Assembly: GCA_009781855.1 (NCBI GenBank)
Contig: WQUY01000005.1
Coordinates: forward strand, 1 to 57,208
Reading direction: 5' to 3'
Origin: Oscillospiraceae bacterium
GTDB lineage: Bacteria > Bacillota > Clostridia > Oscillospirales > Oscillospiraceae
Length of the DNA stretch: 57,208 bases
The first letter of the stretch is position 1. Every line of letters begins with the position of its first letter. Of the stretch, positions 1 through 7,536 are shown piece by piece. Made by a program: the position numbers and the translations under genes. The notes beneath the pieces were generated by a model. The model was not told the DNA's origin and ran no database searches. It saw only the letters and a list, made by a program, of their open reading frames with translations.

Positions 1-1
1 G

Positions 2-175
2 CCTCAAATAGCTGCAAATATACGGGCTGCAACCGGAGTTTATACCAGCGCCTTTATCATCACAATTATCATGAGTGCTGTTGCAATTCTCATTACTATT
101 TTTTATTGGATATCAATGAAGAAAAAGAAAAAAATGGATGCCACATCAGGGGTGCAAGCTGCTCAAGCGAAGTAG
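2..175 (+). CDS. MFS-type transporter, C-terminal end (partial)
   Basis: The reading frame is open from base 2 to a TAG at 173-175 and gives 57 residues. A hydrophobic span of about 22 residues (SAFIITIIMSAVAILITIF) is followed by a KKKKK cytoplasmic tail, which is how the last transmembrane helix of a 12-TM major facilitator transporter usually ends. The substrate cannot be told from this fragment. The rest of the gene lies upstream of the window, and a hairpin follows the stop. Another multi-helix transporter family is possible. Confidence 0.6.
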   Translation, partial: PQIAANIRAATGVYTSAFIITIIMSAVAILITIFYWISMKKKKKMDATSGVQAAQAK

Positions 176-208
176 GGTGCAGTAGCGGTCAATGTGGATG
201 TGAAGAAA

Positions 209-239
209 AAAGGCGGTATTGCAGATGCTTACCGCCTTT
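209..239 (+). terminator. Hairpin terminator after the MFS gene
   Basis: A perfect 10-bp inverted repeat (AAAGGCGGTA / TACCGCCTTT) encloses an 11-nt loop, about 35 nt after the MFS stop and just ahead of the glnA promoter. The tail is not a clean T-run (TGAATTGTCT), so it is a hairpin at a terminator position rather than a textbook intrinsic terminator. Confidence 0.6.
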
Positions 240-249
240 GAATTGTCTA

Positions 250-278
250 TTGATAGAACCAACTATTTGAGCTATAAT
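250..278 (+). promoter_or_regulatory. Sigma-A promoter of glnA
   Basis: TTGATA (250-255) and TATAAT (273-278) are separated by exactly 17 bp. The predicted start of transcription near 285 leaves a leader of about 27 nt before the TTG start of glnA. No GlnR-type operator was recognised. Confidence 0.75.
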
Positions 279-311
279 GCTTACATATTTCTATGAAAGC
301 AGGGTGTTAGT

Positions 312-1745
312 TTGTTCAAGAACCTTCAACAGGCGAAAGATTTTTGCCAAGAGCATGGCATAAAAATGATCGATTTCATGATGATCGACCTAAACGGACG
401 CTGGCGACACCTCACAATCCCGGCTGGCAGACTGACAGAACACACTATGGAATACGGGATTGGGTTTGATGCCTCTAATTACGGCTTCGCCCCAGTGGAA
501 AAAAGCGACATGGTATTTATCCCCGACCTGTCCAGTGCCTACATTGATGAGTTTGCCGAGATTCCAACGATTGCCATGATTGGTGACATCTTTTTTATTG
601 AGCTCCCTAAAAATCGTCGATTTGACCAAGATCCGCGCAACGTGGCATATCACGCAGAGCAGTACATGAGAAAGCTCGGCATCGCGGACGAGATGCGGAT
701 CGGCCCCGAGTTTGAGTTCCATGTGTTTGACCATATCTCTTATAATGTGTCACCTCAAAGTTCGAGCTATCATATTGATGCCGACCAGGCTGAGTGGAAC
801 AGCGGCAACGATGAATTCCAGAACCTTGGCTATAAAATGGCCAAAAAAGGTGGTTATCATATGGCACCACCTCTGGATAGGCTTGCCGGATTCCGATCGC
901 GTGTGACTATACTCATGGAGCAACAGGGCATTGCGGTCAAATACCATCATCACGAAGTCGGTGGTCCCGGCCAACTGGAGATCGAAGTGGAGTTCGGCTC
1001 CATGCTAGAGATGGCCGACAAAACCATGATGACCAAATATCTCATCAAAAACGCTGCTGTATCTGAAGGAAAGACTGCAACCTTTATGCCCAAGCCCATC
1101 TATGAAGAGGCGGGCAACGGGATGCATGTGCATATGCATCTCTTCAAAGACGGCAAGCCTCTGTTCTACGACGAAAAGGGATATTCACAACTCAGTGAAA
1201 TCGCACTTCATTTCATGGGTGGGCTCCTCACCCACGCCCCGGCACTCTGTGCTTTTACAAACCCGAGCACCAATTCTTACAAGCGCCTTGTGCCCGGCTA
1301 TGAAGCCCCGGTGACAATCGGCTACGCCACATCAAACCGAAGCAGCATCATCCGCATCCCCGCCTACGCAAAAGCACCGCAAGACAAACGCTTTGAGCTC
1401 CGTTCGCCGGATGGTACCTGCAACCCCTATTATGCTTATTCCGCAATCTTAATGGCGGGGCTGGATGGGGTTTTGAAGAAGATTGACCCTGAAAAAGCCG
1501 GGTTCGGCCCTTATGATTTCAACCTCTATAATCTGTCAGAAGCAGAGCAAAAAAAGATCCAGCAACTTCCCCGCACCCTCGATCAGGCGCTGGACGCACT
1601 TGAGGCAGATCATGAATTTCTCACTGCCGGCGGCGTATTTCCGAAACGGCTGATTGAAATCTGGATCAAAAATAAGCGCGACGATACCGCACGGTATAAC
1701 CAACTCCCTCATCCAGTGGAGTTTGGTCTGTATTATGATTTATAA
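312..1745 (+). CDS. glnA: Type I glutamine synthetase
   Basis: This cytoplasmic enzyme makes glutamine from glutamate, ammonia and ATP. Its 477 residues match the GSI class (about 440-475). Visible family motifs are the beta-grasp start (DFMMIDLNGRWR), the metal-binding glutamates in GPEFEFHVFD and GQLEIEVEFG, the ATP-site segment GNGMHVHMHL, the glutamate-binding NPSTNSYKRLVPGYEAP, the arginine segment NRSSIIRIP, and RFELRSPDGTCNPYYAYSA. A tyrosine in NLYNLSEAE lies where adenylylated GSI enzymes are modified; modification itself is not shown. The start is TTG with AGGG about 7 nt upstream. It has its own promoter and stands alone; its stop codon lies inside a palindromic repeat that may end the transcript. 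Confidence 0.96.
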   Translation: MFKNLQQAKDFCQEHGIKMIDFMMIDLNGRWRHLTIPAGRLTEHTMEYGIGFDASNYGFAPVEKSDMVFIPDLSSAYIDEFAEIPTIAMIGDIFFIELPKNRRFDQDPRNVAYHAEQYMRKLGIADEMRIGPEFEFHVFDHISYNVSPQSSSYHIDADQAEWNSGNDEFQNLGYKMAKKGGYHMAPPLDRLAGFRSRVTILMEQQGIAVKYHHHEVGGPGQLEIEVEFGSMLEMADKTMMTKYLIKNAAVSEGKTATFMPKPIYEEAGNGMHVHMHLFKDGKPLFYDEKGYSQLSEIALHFMGGLLTHAPALCAFTNPSTNSYKRLVPGYEAPVTIGYATSNRSSIIRIPAYAKAPQDKRFELRSPDGTCNPYYAYSAILMAGLDGVLKKIDPEKAGFGPYDFNLYNLSEAEQKKIQQLPRTLDQALDALEADHEFLTAGGVFPKRLIEIWIKNKRDDTARYNQLPHPVEFGLYYDL

Positions 1746-1775
1746 GCTGATGGGAGCTCGACTCCCGCCAGCTTA
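1743..1775. repeat. TGACGGGAGT palindrome, copy A
   Basis: A 33-nt imperfect palindrome whose first three bases are the glnA stop codon. Outer arms TAAGCTG/CAGCTTA pair perfectly, then one A-C mismatch and an inner stem around GGGAG/CTCCC follow. It belongs to the dispersed family also seen at 27017, 38565, 40628, 43491, 48180 and 50476. Its position suggests it may also end the glnA transcript. Confidence 0.7.
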
Positions 1776-1797
1776 AAATAATTGCTGACAATAGTTA

Positions 1798-1826
1798 TTG
1801 ACAAGATAAGTCAGACATTATATACT
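1798..1826 (+). promoter_or_regulatory. Promoter of the 2-oxoacid oxidoreductase / UxaA operon
   Basis: A consensus TTGACA (1798-1803) and TATACT (1821-1826) are spaced 17 bp apart. Transcription would start near 1833, giving a leader of about 190 nt before the first gene at 2022, far longer than ribosome binding needs. That leader contains the structured element annotated next. Confidence 0.85.
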
Positions 1827-1865
1827 GAGCATGTTCAAAGATTGACCACAGAATATTAATATTTT

Positions 1866-1962
1866 CCCAGCATCCACTGTATGCAGCGTGAAGGTTACGG
1901 AAGGTTATAAGCTGACAGTATAGTACACAAATTTGCAAAAATTTGTGATCGAGGATGCTGGG
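1866..1962 (+). ncRNA. Structured 5' leader, candidate riboswitch or attenuator
   Basis: The leader can fold as a compact three-way junction. P1 is a perfect 10-bp helix, CCCAGCATCC (1866-1875) with GGATGCTGGG (1953-1962). P2 pairs ACTGT+CAGC (1876-1880, 1884-1887) with GCTG+ACAGT (1911-1919), with a 3-nt bulge; its 23-nt loop holds AAGGTTA twice (1891-1897, 1901-1907). P3 is a perfect 9-bp hairpin, CACAAATTT/AAATTTGTG, closed by a GCAA (GNRA) tetraloop (1935-1938). P1 is followed directly by TTTTGTT, so its 3' strand could act in termination. It does not match the conserved cores I know for TPP, purine, SAM, glycine, c-di-GMP or glutamine riboswitches. The fold is seen by eye; ligand and function are unknown. 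Confidence 0.6.
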
Positions 1963-2021
1963 TTTTGTTATACAAAAAAATAAACAGAGTCTATTATTTG
2001 CGTATCAAAGGAGTTGAGAAA

Positions 2022-2255
2022 ATGGCGGAAGTTAAGATTCTTTCGCAATACTGCAAAGGGTGTGGTTTTTGTGTAAAAAGTTGTCCGAAAAAGGTGCTGG
2101 AAGTAACACAAGAGGTGAATATGCTGGGATACAAATATGTAAGCCCGATACATGTGCAAGACTGTATCGCTTGCAAAATGTGTGCTGTTATTTGCCCTGA
2201 TGCCGCGGTGGAAATCTATTTGCCTACATTGTCCGAGGAGGAGAAAGTCTCTTGA
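2022..2255 (+). CDS. 2-oxoacid:ferredoxin oxidoreductase, delta (ferredoxin-like) subunit
   Basis: A 77-residue protein with two 4Fe-4S motifs, CKGCGFCVKSCPK near the N-terminus and CIACKMCAVICPD in the second half. It matches the delta or polyferredoxin subunit of VOR/KOR-type enzymes, which passes electrons from the TPP site to ferredoxin. The ATG at 2022 is preferred because AAAGGAG lies 8 nt upstream; an in-frame TTG at 1965 has no ribosome site and would start inside the structured leader. It is the first gene of the operon, and its TGA overlaps the next ATG by one base. Confidence 0.9.
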   Translation: MAEVKILSQYCKGCGFCVKSCPKKVLEVTQEVNMLGYKYVSPIHVQDCIACKMCAVICPDAAVEIYLPTLSEEEKVS

Positions 2256-3304
2256 TGGAAAAACGATTCATGAAAGGAAATGAAGCCATTGCGGAAAGTG
2301 CTATTCGGGCGGGCTGCCGTTTCTTTGCCGGGTATCCGATTACGCCGCAAAATGAAATCCCGGAATATATGTCTCGCAAGATGACTGAAGCCGGAGGTGT
2401 GTTTGTGCAGGGAGAATCAGAAATCGCCTCAGCCTATATGGTTTTTGGAGGAGCTTCAATGGGCACGCGCTGTATGACTTCCTCGTCAGGCCTGGGGATT
2501 TGTTTGAAAACAGAGGCGCTGTCGTATATGGCAGGAGCCAGACTTCCTGCGGTTGTTGTAAATGTTTCCAGAGGTGGCCCCGGATTAGGCACAATACAGC
2601 CATCTCAACAAGATTACAACTTAATTACAAATGGTCCGGGATGCGGAGGGTTTTCATGCATGGTCTATGCTCCATCTACGGTGCAAGAGTCTGTGGACTT
2701 GACCTGCAAAGCATTTGACATGGCAGAGCGCGACCGCAATCCGGTCATTGTGCTGACTGATGGATGTCTCGGTGCAATGATGGAGTCGGTGGAGTTGCCG
2801 ATGCCACAAACACCCGGGGAAAACCTGGAGTGGTCGCTTGCAAAGTCAGACAGACAGGCAAGGATTATAAAATCATTCCATCTTGACCCGATGGATCAAG
2901 AGCAATTCAATGAAAACATGGCAGATTTGTATAAAAGCTGGGATGACAATGATGTCGCAGTTGAACTGTATCAAATGCAAGATGCTGAATATGTCATTAC
3001 GGCCTATGGTATTTGCGGAAGAATAGCCAAAGCGGCTGTAGAGGAATTGCGCTTAGGTGGCGTAAAAGCAGGTCTACTGCGCCCGATTACATTGGTACCA
3101 TTTCCCAGAAAACAGCTGGCAGAGCTCAATCCGCAAAAAGTCAAAAAAGTATTAAGCGTTGAAATGTCGATTCCGGGTCAGATGTTTATAGATGTACGAG
3201 AGGCCTTAAGCGCAGAGATTCCGTTGGAATTTCTGGGTCGATCAGGTGGTGTGGTTGTAGAAGAAGAAGAAATAGTGTCCGCTGTTTACAAAATGAAAGG
3301 ATGA
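2255..3304 (+). CDS. vorB: 2-oxoacid:ferredoxin oxidoreductase, alpha subunit (VorB type)
   Basis: The 349-residue product carries the pyrimidine-binding half of the TPP site of enzymes that turn a 2-oxoacid and CoA into an acyl-CoA, CO2 and reduced ferredoxin. Family signatures are FMKGNEAIAESAIRAGC, GYPITPQNEIPEY, ESEIAS, MTSSSGLGI and RGGPGLGTIQPSQQDY; the length is normal. The layout resembles VorB of branched-chain 2-oxoacid oxidoreductases, but VOR and KOR cannot be separated by eye. The ATG at 2255 follows GAGGAGGAG and overlaps the stop of the delta gene; the adjacent in-frame TTG at 2252 is the alternative. The neighbours point to a 2-oxoacid formed by the UxaA-type dehydratase. Confidence 0.9.
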   Translation: MEKRFMKGNEAIAESAIRAGCRFFAGYPITPQNEIPEYMSRKMTEAGGVFVQGESEIASAYMVFGGASMGTRCMTSSSGLGICLKTEALSYMAGARLPAVVVNVSRGGPGLGTIQPSQQDYNLITNGPGCGGFSCMVYAPSTVQESVDLTCKAFDMAERDRNPVIVLTDGCLGAMMESVELPMPQTPGENLEWSLAKSDRQARIIKSFHLDPMDQEQFNENMADLYKSWDDNDVAVELYQMQDAEYVITAYGICGRIAKAAVEELRLGGVKAGLLRPITLVPFPRKQLAELNPQKVKKVLSVEMSIPGQMFIDVREALSAEIPLEFLGRSGGVVVEEEEIVSAVYKMKG

Positions 3305-3322
3305 TGCAATATCGAAAAAGTA

Positions 3323-4057
3323 GTGTCGCGCCCAACATCTATAAAGGACTGTGCAAGTGGCTATTGCCCGGGTTGTTTGCATGGTGTGGCGCATAGGATA
3401 ATCGCGGAAATAGTTGATGAACTCGGAATCTCTCAGGATATGGTTGGTGTTATGCCGGTCGGCTGCGCTTCATTGTCTTTTTCATACTGGAATTTTGACA
3501 GTATACATGGAGCACATGGACGCGCGCCTGCTGTAGCTACCGGAGTGAAACGCTGCGCACCTGACCGAGTTGTGTTTACGTATCAAGGCGACGGAGACTT
3601 AGCAGCAATAGGACTTGCAGAGATTATGCACGCAGCAAATCGCGGCGAGAACTTTACAGCAGTGTTTATCAATAACAGCATATATGGGATGACCGGCGGG
3701 CAAATGGCTCCGACAACACTGGAGGGTATGAAAACATCTACATCACCCAAAGGAAGAGATGAAACAACAGAGGGTTATCCGATGAATATGTGTGGGATTC
3801 TGGCTCAATTAGATGCTCCGTACTACATCGCTCGCTTTGCGCTTAACTCGCCGCAAAATGTACTTAAAGCTAAAGCAGGTCTCAAAAAGGCATTTATGGC
3901 ACAGCTTGAGGGTAAGGGGTTCTGTTTCATTGAATTGCTGACCAATTGCCCGACAAACTGGGGATTGACATCGCTCAAATCTCTTGAGTGGATGGAACAA
4001 AATACGATGCCCGCTTTTCCGTTGGGTGCATTTAAAGACGGTGGGGTGAGGGTATGA
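3323..4057 (+). CDS. 2-oxoacid:ferredoxin oxidoreductase, beta (TPP-binding) subunit
   Basis: It carries the TPP pyrophosphate site: YCPGCLHG near the start, GDGDLAAIG and NNSIYGMTGGQ in the middle, as in VorA/KorB proteins. GTG at 3323 is the first standard start (244 residues) but has a poor ribosome site. The frame stays open upstream through an ATC at 3311, giving I-E-K-V-V ahead of SRPTSIKD, which resembles the usual M-E-K-V family start and places the AAAGGATG sequence upstream at a usable distance. A non-AUG ATC start is therefore possible. The 3' end overlaps the gamma gene by 4 nt (ATGA), implying coupled translation. Confidence 0.9.
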   Translation: MSRPTSIKDCASGYCPGCLHGVAHRIIAEIVDELGISQDMVGVMPVGCASLSFSYWNFDSIHGAHGRAPAVATGVKRCAPDRVVFTYQGDGDLAAIGLAEIMHAANRGENFTAVFINNSIYGMTGGQMAPTTLEGMKTSTSPKGRDETTEGYPMNMCGILAQLDAPYYIARFALNSPQNVLKAKAGLKKAFMAQLEGKGFCFIELLTNCPTNWGLTSLKSLEWMEQNTMPAFPLGAFKDGGVRV

Positions 4058-4596
4058 GTATGGTTCGAATGCTCATAGGCGGATTTGGCGGACAAGGGGT
4101 AATTATGCTTGGTCAGATGCTTGGTGCTGCAGCCATAAGTTCGGGAAAAAACGCAACGTTTTATCCAACCTATGGCCCGGAGCAGCGCGGTGGTACAGCG
4201 AATTGTGCAGTTGTAATTTCTGATAAAGAAATCGGATCGCCGATTGTAACGCGGCCAGATGTGTTGATTTGCTTTAATCAAACGGCTCTGGAAAAATTTC
4301 TTCCAACCTTAAAACCCGGTGGGATGTTGTTTGTCAACTCATCTCAGTTCAGCAAGGAACACACTTTCAGAGGTGACTTTTATGTTATCCGGGTAGCTGC
4401 GGACACTTTGGCTCAGGAGCTTGGCAACGCCAAAGTGGCAAACGCAATCATGATGGGTGCGGTGATACAAAAAACCGAAATCTGTACCCCTGAACATGCC
4501 GAAGCCGGCATTGTCGAAGAGCTTATGAGCAAGTCACAACTTCACGAGGTCAATATAAAAGCTCTGAAGTGCGGGATGCTTGCAGTTAGGTCTTAA
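4054..4596 (+). CDS. 2-oxoacid:ferredoxin oxidoreductase, gamma subunit
   Basis: A 180-residue protein of the POR/KOR gamma family. It opens with GGFGGQGVIMLGQMLG, has the TYGPEQRGGTANC motif typical of the subunit, and a hydrophobic-core segment SPIVTRPDVLICFNQ. The gamma subunit shapes CoA binding and complex assembly in this family. It overlaps the beta gene (ATGA) and is followed 12 nt later by the CoA-transferase, so all four enzyme subunits lie in one transcription unit in the order delta-alpha-beta-gamma. Confidence 0.92.
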   Translation: MSMVRMLIGGFGGQGVIMLGQMLGAAAISSGKNATFYPTYGPEQRGGTANCAVVISDKEIGSPIVTRPDVLICFNQTALEKFLPTLKPGGMLFVNSSQFSKEHTFRGDFYVIRVAADTLAQELGNAKVANAIMMGAVIQKTEICTPEHAEAGIVEELMSKSQLHEVNIKALKCGMLAVRS

Positions 4597-4608
4597 ATAA
4601 GTGGTGAA

Positions 4609-5907
4609 ATGATGACATTACAGGAAAAATACAGATCAAAGTTGATATGCGTGGAAGAAGCTTTGGATAAAATAAAGTCCGGGGATAAAATTGTAACAAG
4701 CTTTGGGGCGGGGGAGCCGCAAACGATTTTGAGCCGTCTGCACGAGATCAAAGACAGAGTGGAGCATGTGAAAACTTTCATGGCGCTGAGTATTCCGGAA
4801 TATGAGTTTCTTATGAATCCGGATATGGTAGGCCACTTTGAGGCAAATACTTGGTTTCATGGCCCCGGTAGCCGTGCGGCTCTTGGTGCGGGAATTATCA
4901 ATACAATTCCCGGGCACTTGCATAATGGCATCGTGCGAACTGCTGAAGTCGAAAAACCCAATGTGTTTATAGGCACTTGCACTGCAGTGGACAGGCATGG
5001 GTATGCAAAGATGTCTATGAGCGTGATTTATGAAAACAGGATGATTAGAAATTGCGGCTTAGTGATTATGGAAGTAAATCCGAACTTACCGCATGTATGG
5101 GGAGAAACAGAGGTTCACCTAGAGCAAGTAGATTACTTTGTGGAAGTTGACCGCCCTGTACCCACAATACCTCAGGCTCCGATTGGAGCAAAAGATTTGG
5201 CCATTGGTAAGCATGTGGCGAGATTGGTTAATGATGGGGATACAGTTCAGTTTGGCATTGGATCAATACCAAATGCTGTGTCGCGGTCGCTGATGGACAA
5301 AAATGATTTGGGCGTTCACACAGAGATGATTCCGAGCTGTGTGGCAGACTTGGTTGAGTCCGGCGTTGTAAATGGGCGACAAAAGACGCTGCATCCCGGC
5401 AAAGTTGTCGGAACCTTCATATTGGGAGATAAGCGTCTGTATGATTTAGCCCATAATAATCCAAGCTTTTGCTTGCTCAGGGGGGATTATGTAAACAATC
5501 CATTTGTAATTGCTCAAAACGATAATATGGTGTCGATAAACACAGCAATTCAGGTTGATTTGACAGGTCAGGTTTTTTCTGAAAGCATCGGTCATAAAAT
5601 GTACAGTGGGTCAGGTGGGCAAAACGATACCGCCGAAGGTGCCATTCATTCAAAAAATGGACGCTCAATCATCTGCCTGTATTCAACAGCAAGAGATGAA
5701 AGCATTTCCACCATTACGCCCAATGCGTATCCGGGAGCCGCAGTCACGTTGTCGCGCAACAATATAGACTACATTGTCACGGAGTTTGGTGTTGCGTATA
5801 TAAAAGGATTGTCAATCAGACACCGGGCTGAAAAGATGATTGAAATTGCGCACCCTAAATTTCGAGACGAACTCAGACAATCAATAAAAAGTGAAGCAAT
5901 AATCTAA
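4609..5907 (+). CDS. Acetyl-CoA hydrolase/transferase family CoA-transferase
   Basis: The 432 residues match the 4-hydroxybutyrate or butyrate:acetyl-CoA CoA-transferase family. Evidence is the N-terminal DKIVTSFGAGEPQTIL, an oxyanion-type FGIGSIPNAV followed by VHTEMI, whose glutamate aligns with the catalytic Glu that forms the CoA thioester, and the C-terminal TEFGVAYIKGLSIRHRAEKMI. In this operon it probably moves CoA from the acyl-CoA made by the oxidoreductase onto acetate or another acid, or releases the acid product. It starts at tandem ATGs (4609, 4612) after GGTGA. The acyl substrate cannot be read from the sequence. Confidence 0.88.
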   Translation: MMTLQEKYRSKLICVEEALDKIKSGDKIVTSFGAGEPQTILSRLHEIKDRVEHVKTFMALSIPEYEFLMNPDMVGHFEANTWFHGPGSRAALGAGIINTIPGHLHNGIVRTAEVEKPNVFIGTCTAVDRHGYAKMSMSVIYENRMIRNCGLVIMEVNPNLPHVWGETEVHLEQVDYFVEVDRPVPTIPQAPIGAKDLAIGKHVARLVNDGDTVQFGIGSIPNAVSRSLMDKNDLGVHTEMIPSCVADLVESGVVNGRQKTLHPGKVVGTFILGDKRLYDLAHNNPSFCLLRGDYVNNPFVIAQNDNMVSINTAIQVDLTGQVFSESIGHKMYSGSGGQNDTAEGAIHSKNGRSIICLYSTARDESISTITPNAYPGAAVTLSRNNIDYIVTEFGVAYIKGLSIRHRAEKMIEIAHPKFRDELRQSIKSEAII

Positions 5908-5931
5908 AGAGCATTAAGGAGGAGACCTCAG

Positions 5932-6246
5932 TTGGAAAAAATTAAGTTTGTACATATCAACGAGAAAGACAATTCGGTTATTTCTCTGTTTGAACTAAAA
6001 GAGGGGGATTTCATAGTCCTGCCTGATGGAAAAGAAGTAAAGATTTTCGAAAATGTGCCGCCAAGTCATAAAATAGCCACGTATGCGCTGAAGGCAGGTG
6101 ACCCGATTATTAAGTATGGGGAAGAAATAGGCATTGCTGCGTGTGATATTCCTCAAGGTGGATGGATTCATGCGCACAACATTTCAGAATCCCAGGCATT
6201 TGAGCAATCGGTGAGTGAGTCACTAAAAGAAGGGAGCAGCAAATAA
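5932..6246 (+). CDS. UxaA-family dehydratase, small SAF-domain subunit
   Basis: A 104-residue stand-alone SAF domain of the altronate/galactarate dehydratase family, also like the alpha subunit of sulfolactate sulfo-lyase (SuyA). The core KIATYALKAGDPIIKYGEEIGIA...GGWIHAHN is the familiar UxaA N-terminal pattern. The TTG start at 5932 has an excellent AAGGAGGAG 8 nt upstream. It overlaps the large-subunit gene by one base, so the two halves, fused in E. coli UxaA, are separate proteins here. Together they should remove water, or sulfite, from a 2-hydroxy acid to give a 2-oxoacid. Confidence 0.88.
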   Translation: MEKIKFVHINEKDNSVISLFELKEGDFIVLPDGKEVKIFENVPPSHKIATYALKAGDPIIKYGEEIGIAACDIPQGGWIHAHNISESQAFEQSVSESLKEGSSK

Positions 6247-7409
6247 TGTTTAAATTTTTGGGTTATGAAAGACAGGACGGAAGTGTTGGAATACGCAATC
6301 ATGTAGTTGTGATACCGACGGTTGCATGTGTCAATGGTGTGGTACATTCTATAGCAAGCAAGGTGCCGGGTATCATTCCTCTTTACCATAGTCACGGCTG
6401 TGGACGGCTGGGAGAGGATTTGAAAATCCATGCACGCACACTGGTAAATATTTGCAAAAACTCTAATGTCGCGGCTGTTTTAGCGATTGGGTTAGGCTGT
6501 GAGTTTATAAAAATCAAAGAATTCAGTGAGGCCGTGGCCGAAAGCGGGAAGCCAGTAGAATCATTTAATGTTCAGACAGATGGAGGATCTGTCAAGGTGG
6601 TTGAAAAAGGGATTGAAGCGGCGCAAAGATTGCTCGATGCTGCATCAAAGGTTAGACGAGTGGAGGCCGGGCTTGACAAGATAGTGCTTGGACTTGAGTG
6701 CGGAGGTTCCGATGCGCTGTCGGGAGTGACTGCAAACCCTGCCATAGGTAAAGTGACAGATTGGCTTGTACAAAACGGAGGAACGGCAATCCTGACCGAA
6801 GTCACCGAAATGATCGGTACAGCCCATATATTAAAAAAGCGTGCTGCAACCCCAGAGCTTGGAGAAGCAGTAGCTGAGATTGTTAATGCCCAAGAACGGA
6901 AGACTCAGGAGGTGCTTGGAGAGAAACTGGCCGGAGCAATAATTTCCCCGGGGAATATGGATGGCGGTATGAGCACCATCCGTGAGAAGAGTCTTGGCTG
7001 CATATGCAAAGCAGGTACCAGCCCAATCAGTGAGTTGGTTTCATATGGTGCAATTCCAAAGGGCAAAGGACTTATTGTCATGGATGGTCCCGGGTACGAT
7101 GTTGATTCTATAGCAGGCGAAGCGGCCAGCGGTGCAAATTTAATTATTTTCTCCACAGGACGAGGCAACCCTTTAGGCTTCCCGATTGTGCCAATCATTA
7201 AAATAGCAAGTAACACCAAGCTCTATGATGCAATGCCCGATGATATGGATGTAAATGCGGGACGAATGTTAGAAGGGGTTACATTACAGCAGATGGGTGA
7301 TGAGATAATCGAATTGACAAAACAAGTCATACAAGGAAAGCAGAGCAAGGCAGAGATTAATAATCACGATAGTTGTTTGGGGTTATTGTGCACTACAACT
7401 GCATTTTAA
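6246..7409 (+). CDS. UxaA-family dehydratase, large subunit
   Basis: A 387-residue catalytic subunit of the altronate/galactarate dehydratase and sulfolactate sulfo-lyase family. Signatures are GYERQDGSVGIRNHVVVIPTV at the start, HSHGCGRLGED, LGLECGGSDALSGVTANPA and the C-terminal DINAG-like segment DDMDVNAGRM. Conserved cysteines in GCG, ECGG and CGC-like positions fit metal binding in this family. It pairs with the SAF subunit encoded just upstream. The product, a 2-oxoacid, would feed the oxidoreductase of the same operon. Substrate candidates include an aldonate, a tartrate-like acid or sulfolactate, and the sequence alone does not choose. Confidence 0.88.
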   Translation: MFKFLGYERQDGSVGIRNHVVVIPTVACVNGVVHSIASKVPGIIPLYHSHGCGRLGEDLKIHARTLVNICKNSNVAAVLAIGLGCEFIKIKEFSEAVAESGKPVESFNVQTDGGSVKVVEKGIEAAQRLLDAASKVRRVEAGLDKIVLGLECGGSDALSGVTANPAIGKVTDWLVQNGGTAILTEVTEMIGTAHILKKRAATPELGEAVAEIVNAQERKTQEVLGEKLAGAIISPGNMDGGMSTIREKSLGCICKAGTSPISELVSYGAIPKGKGLIVMDGPGYDVDSIAGEAASGANLIIFSTGRGNPLGFPIVPIIKIASNTKLYDAMPDDMDVNAGRMLEGVTLQQMGDEIIELTKQVIQGKQSKAEINNHDSCLGLLCTTTAF

Positions 7410-7536
7410 AAAGACGCTGCCAACTCAGTGGGTGTGCTGGTCTGCAATTGAAATAAAGTGCGGCTTAGATGCCTGCGAAGTAGTAGAAATAAATATTAAT
7501 TTTATGCTTGTGTCATGCGAAAGGTTTGGTCTTATT

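Noticed and set aside
1965-2021. TTG start of the delta subunit within the leader
   Set aside because: It would start right at the closing helix of the structured leader without a ribosome site; ATG 2022 has AAAGGAG at the right distance.
3823-4281. 152-codon minus-strand ORF across the beta/gamma subunit junction
   Set aside because: It is antisense to two clear oxidoreductase genes and shows no family motif.
7432-7536. N-terminal extension of the KdgT-type permease
   Set aside because: The GTG at 7432 lacks a ribosome site, and the 35 added residues are polar and absent from the family pattern, which starts at 7537.
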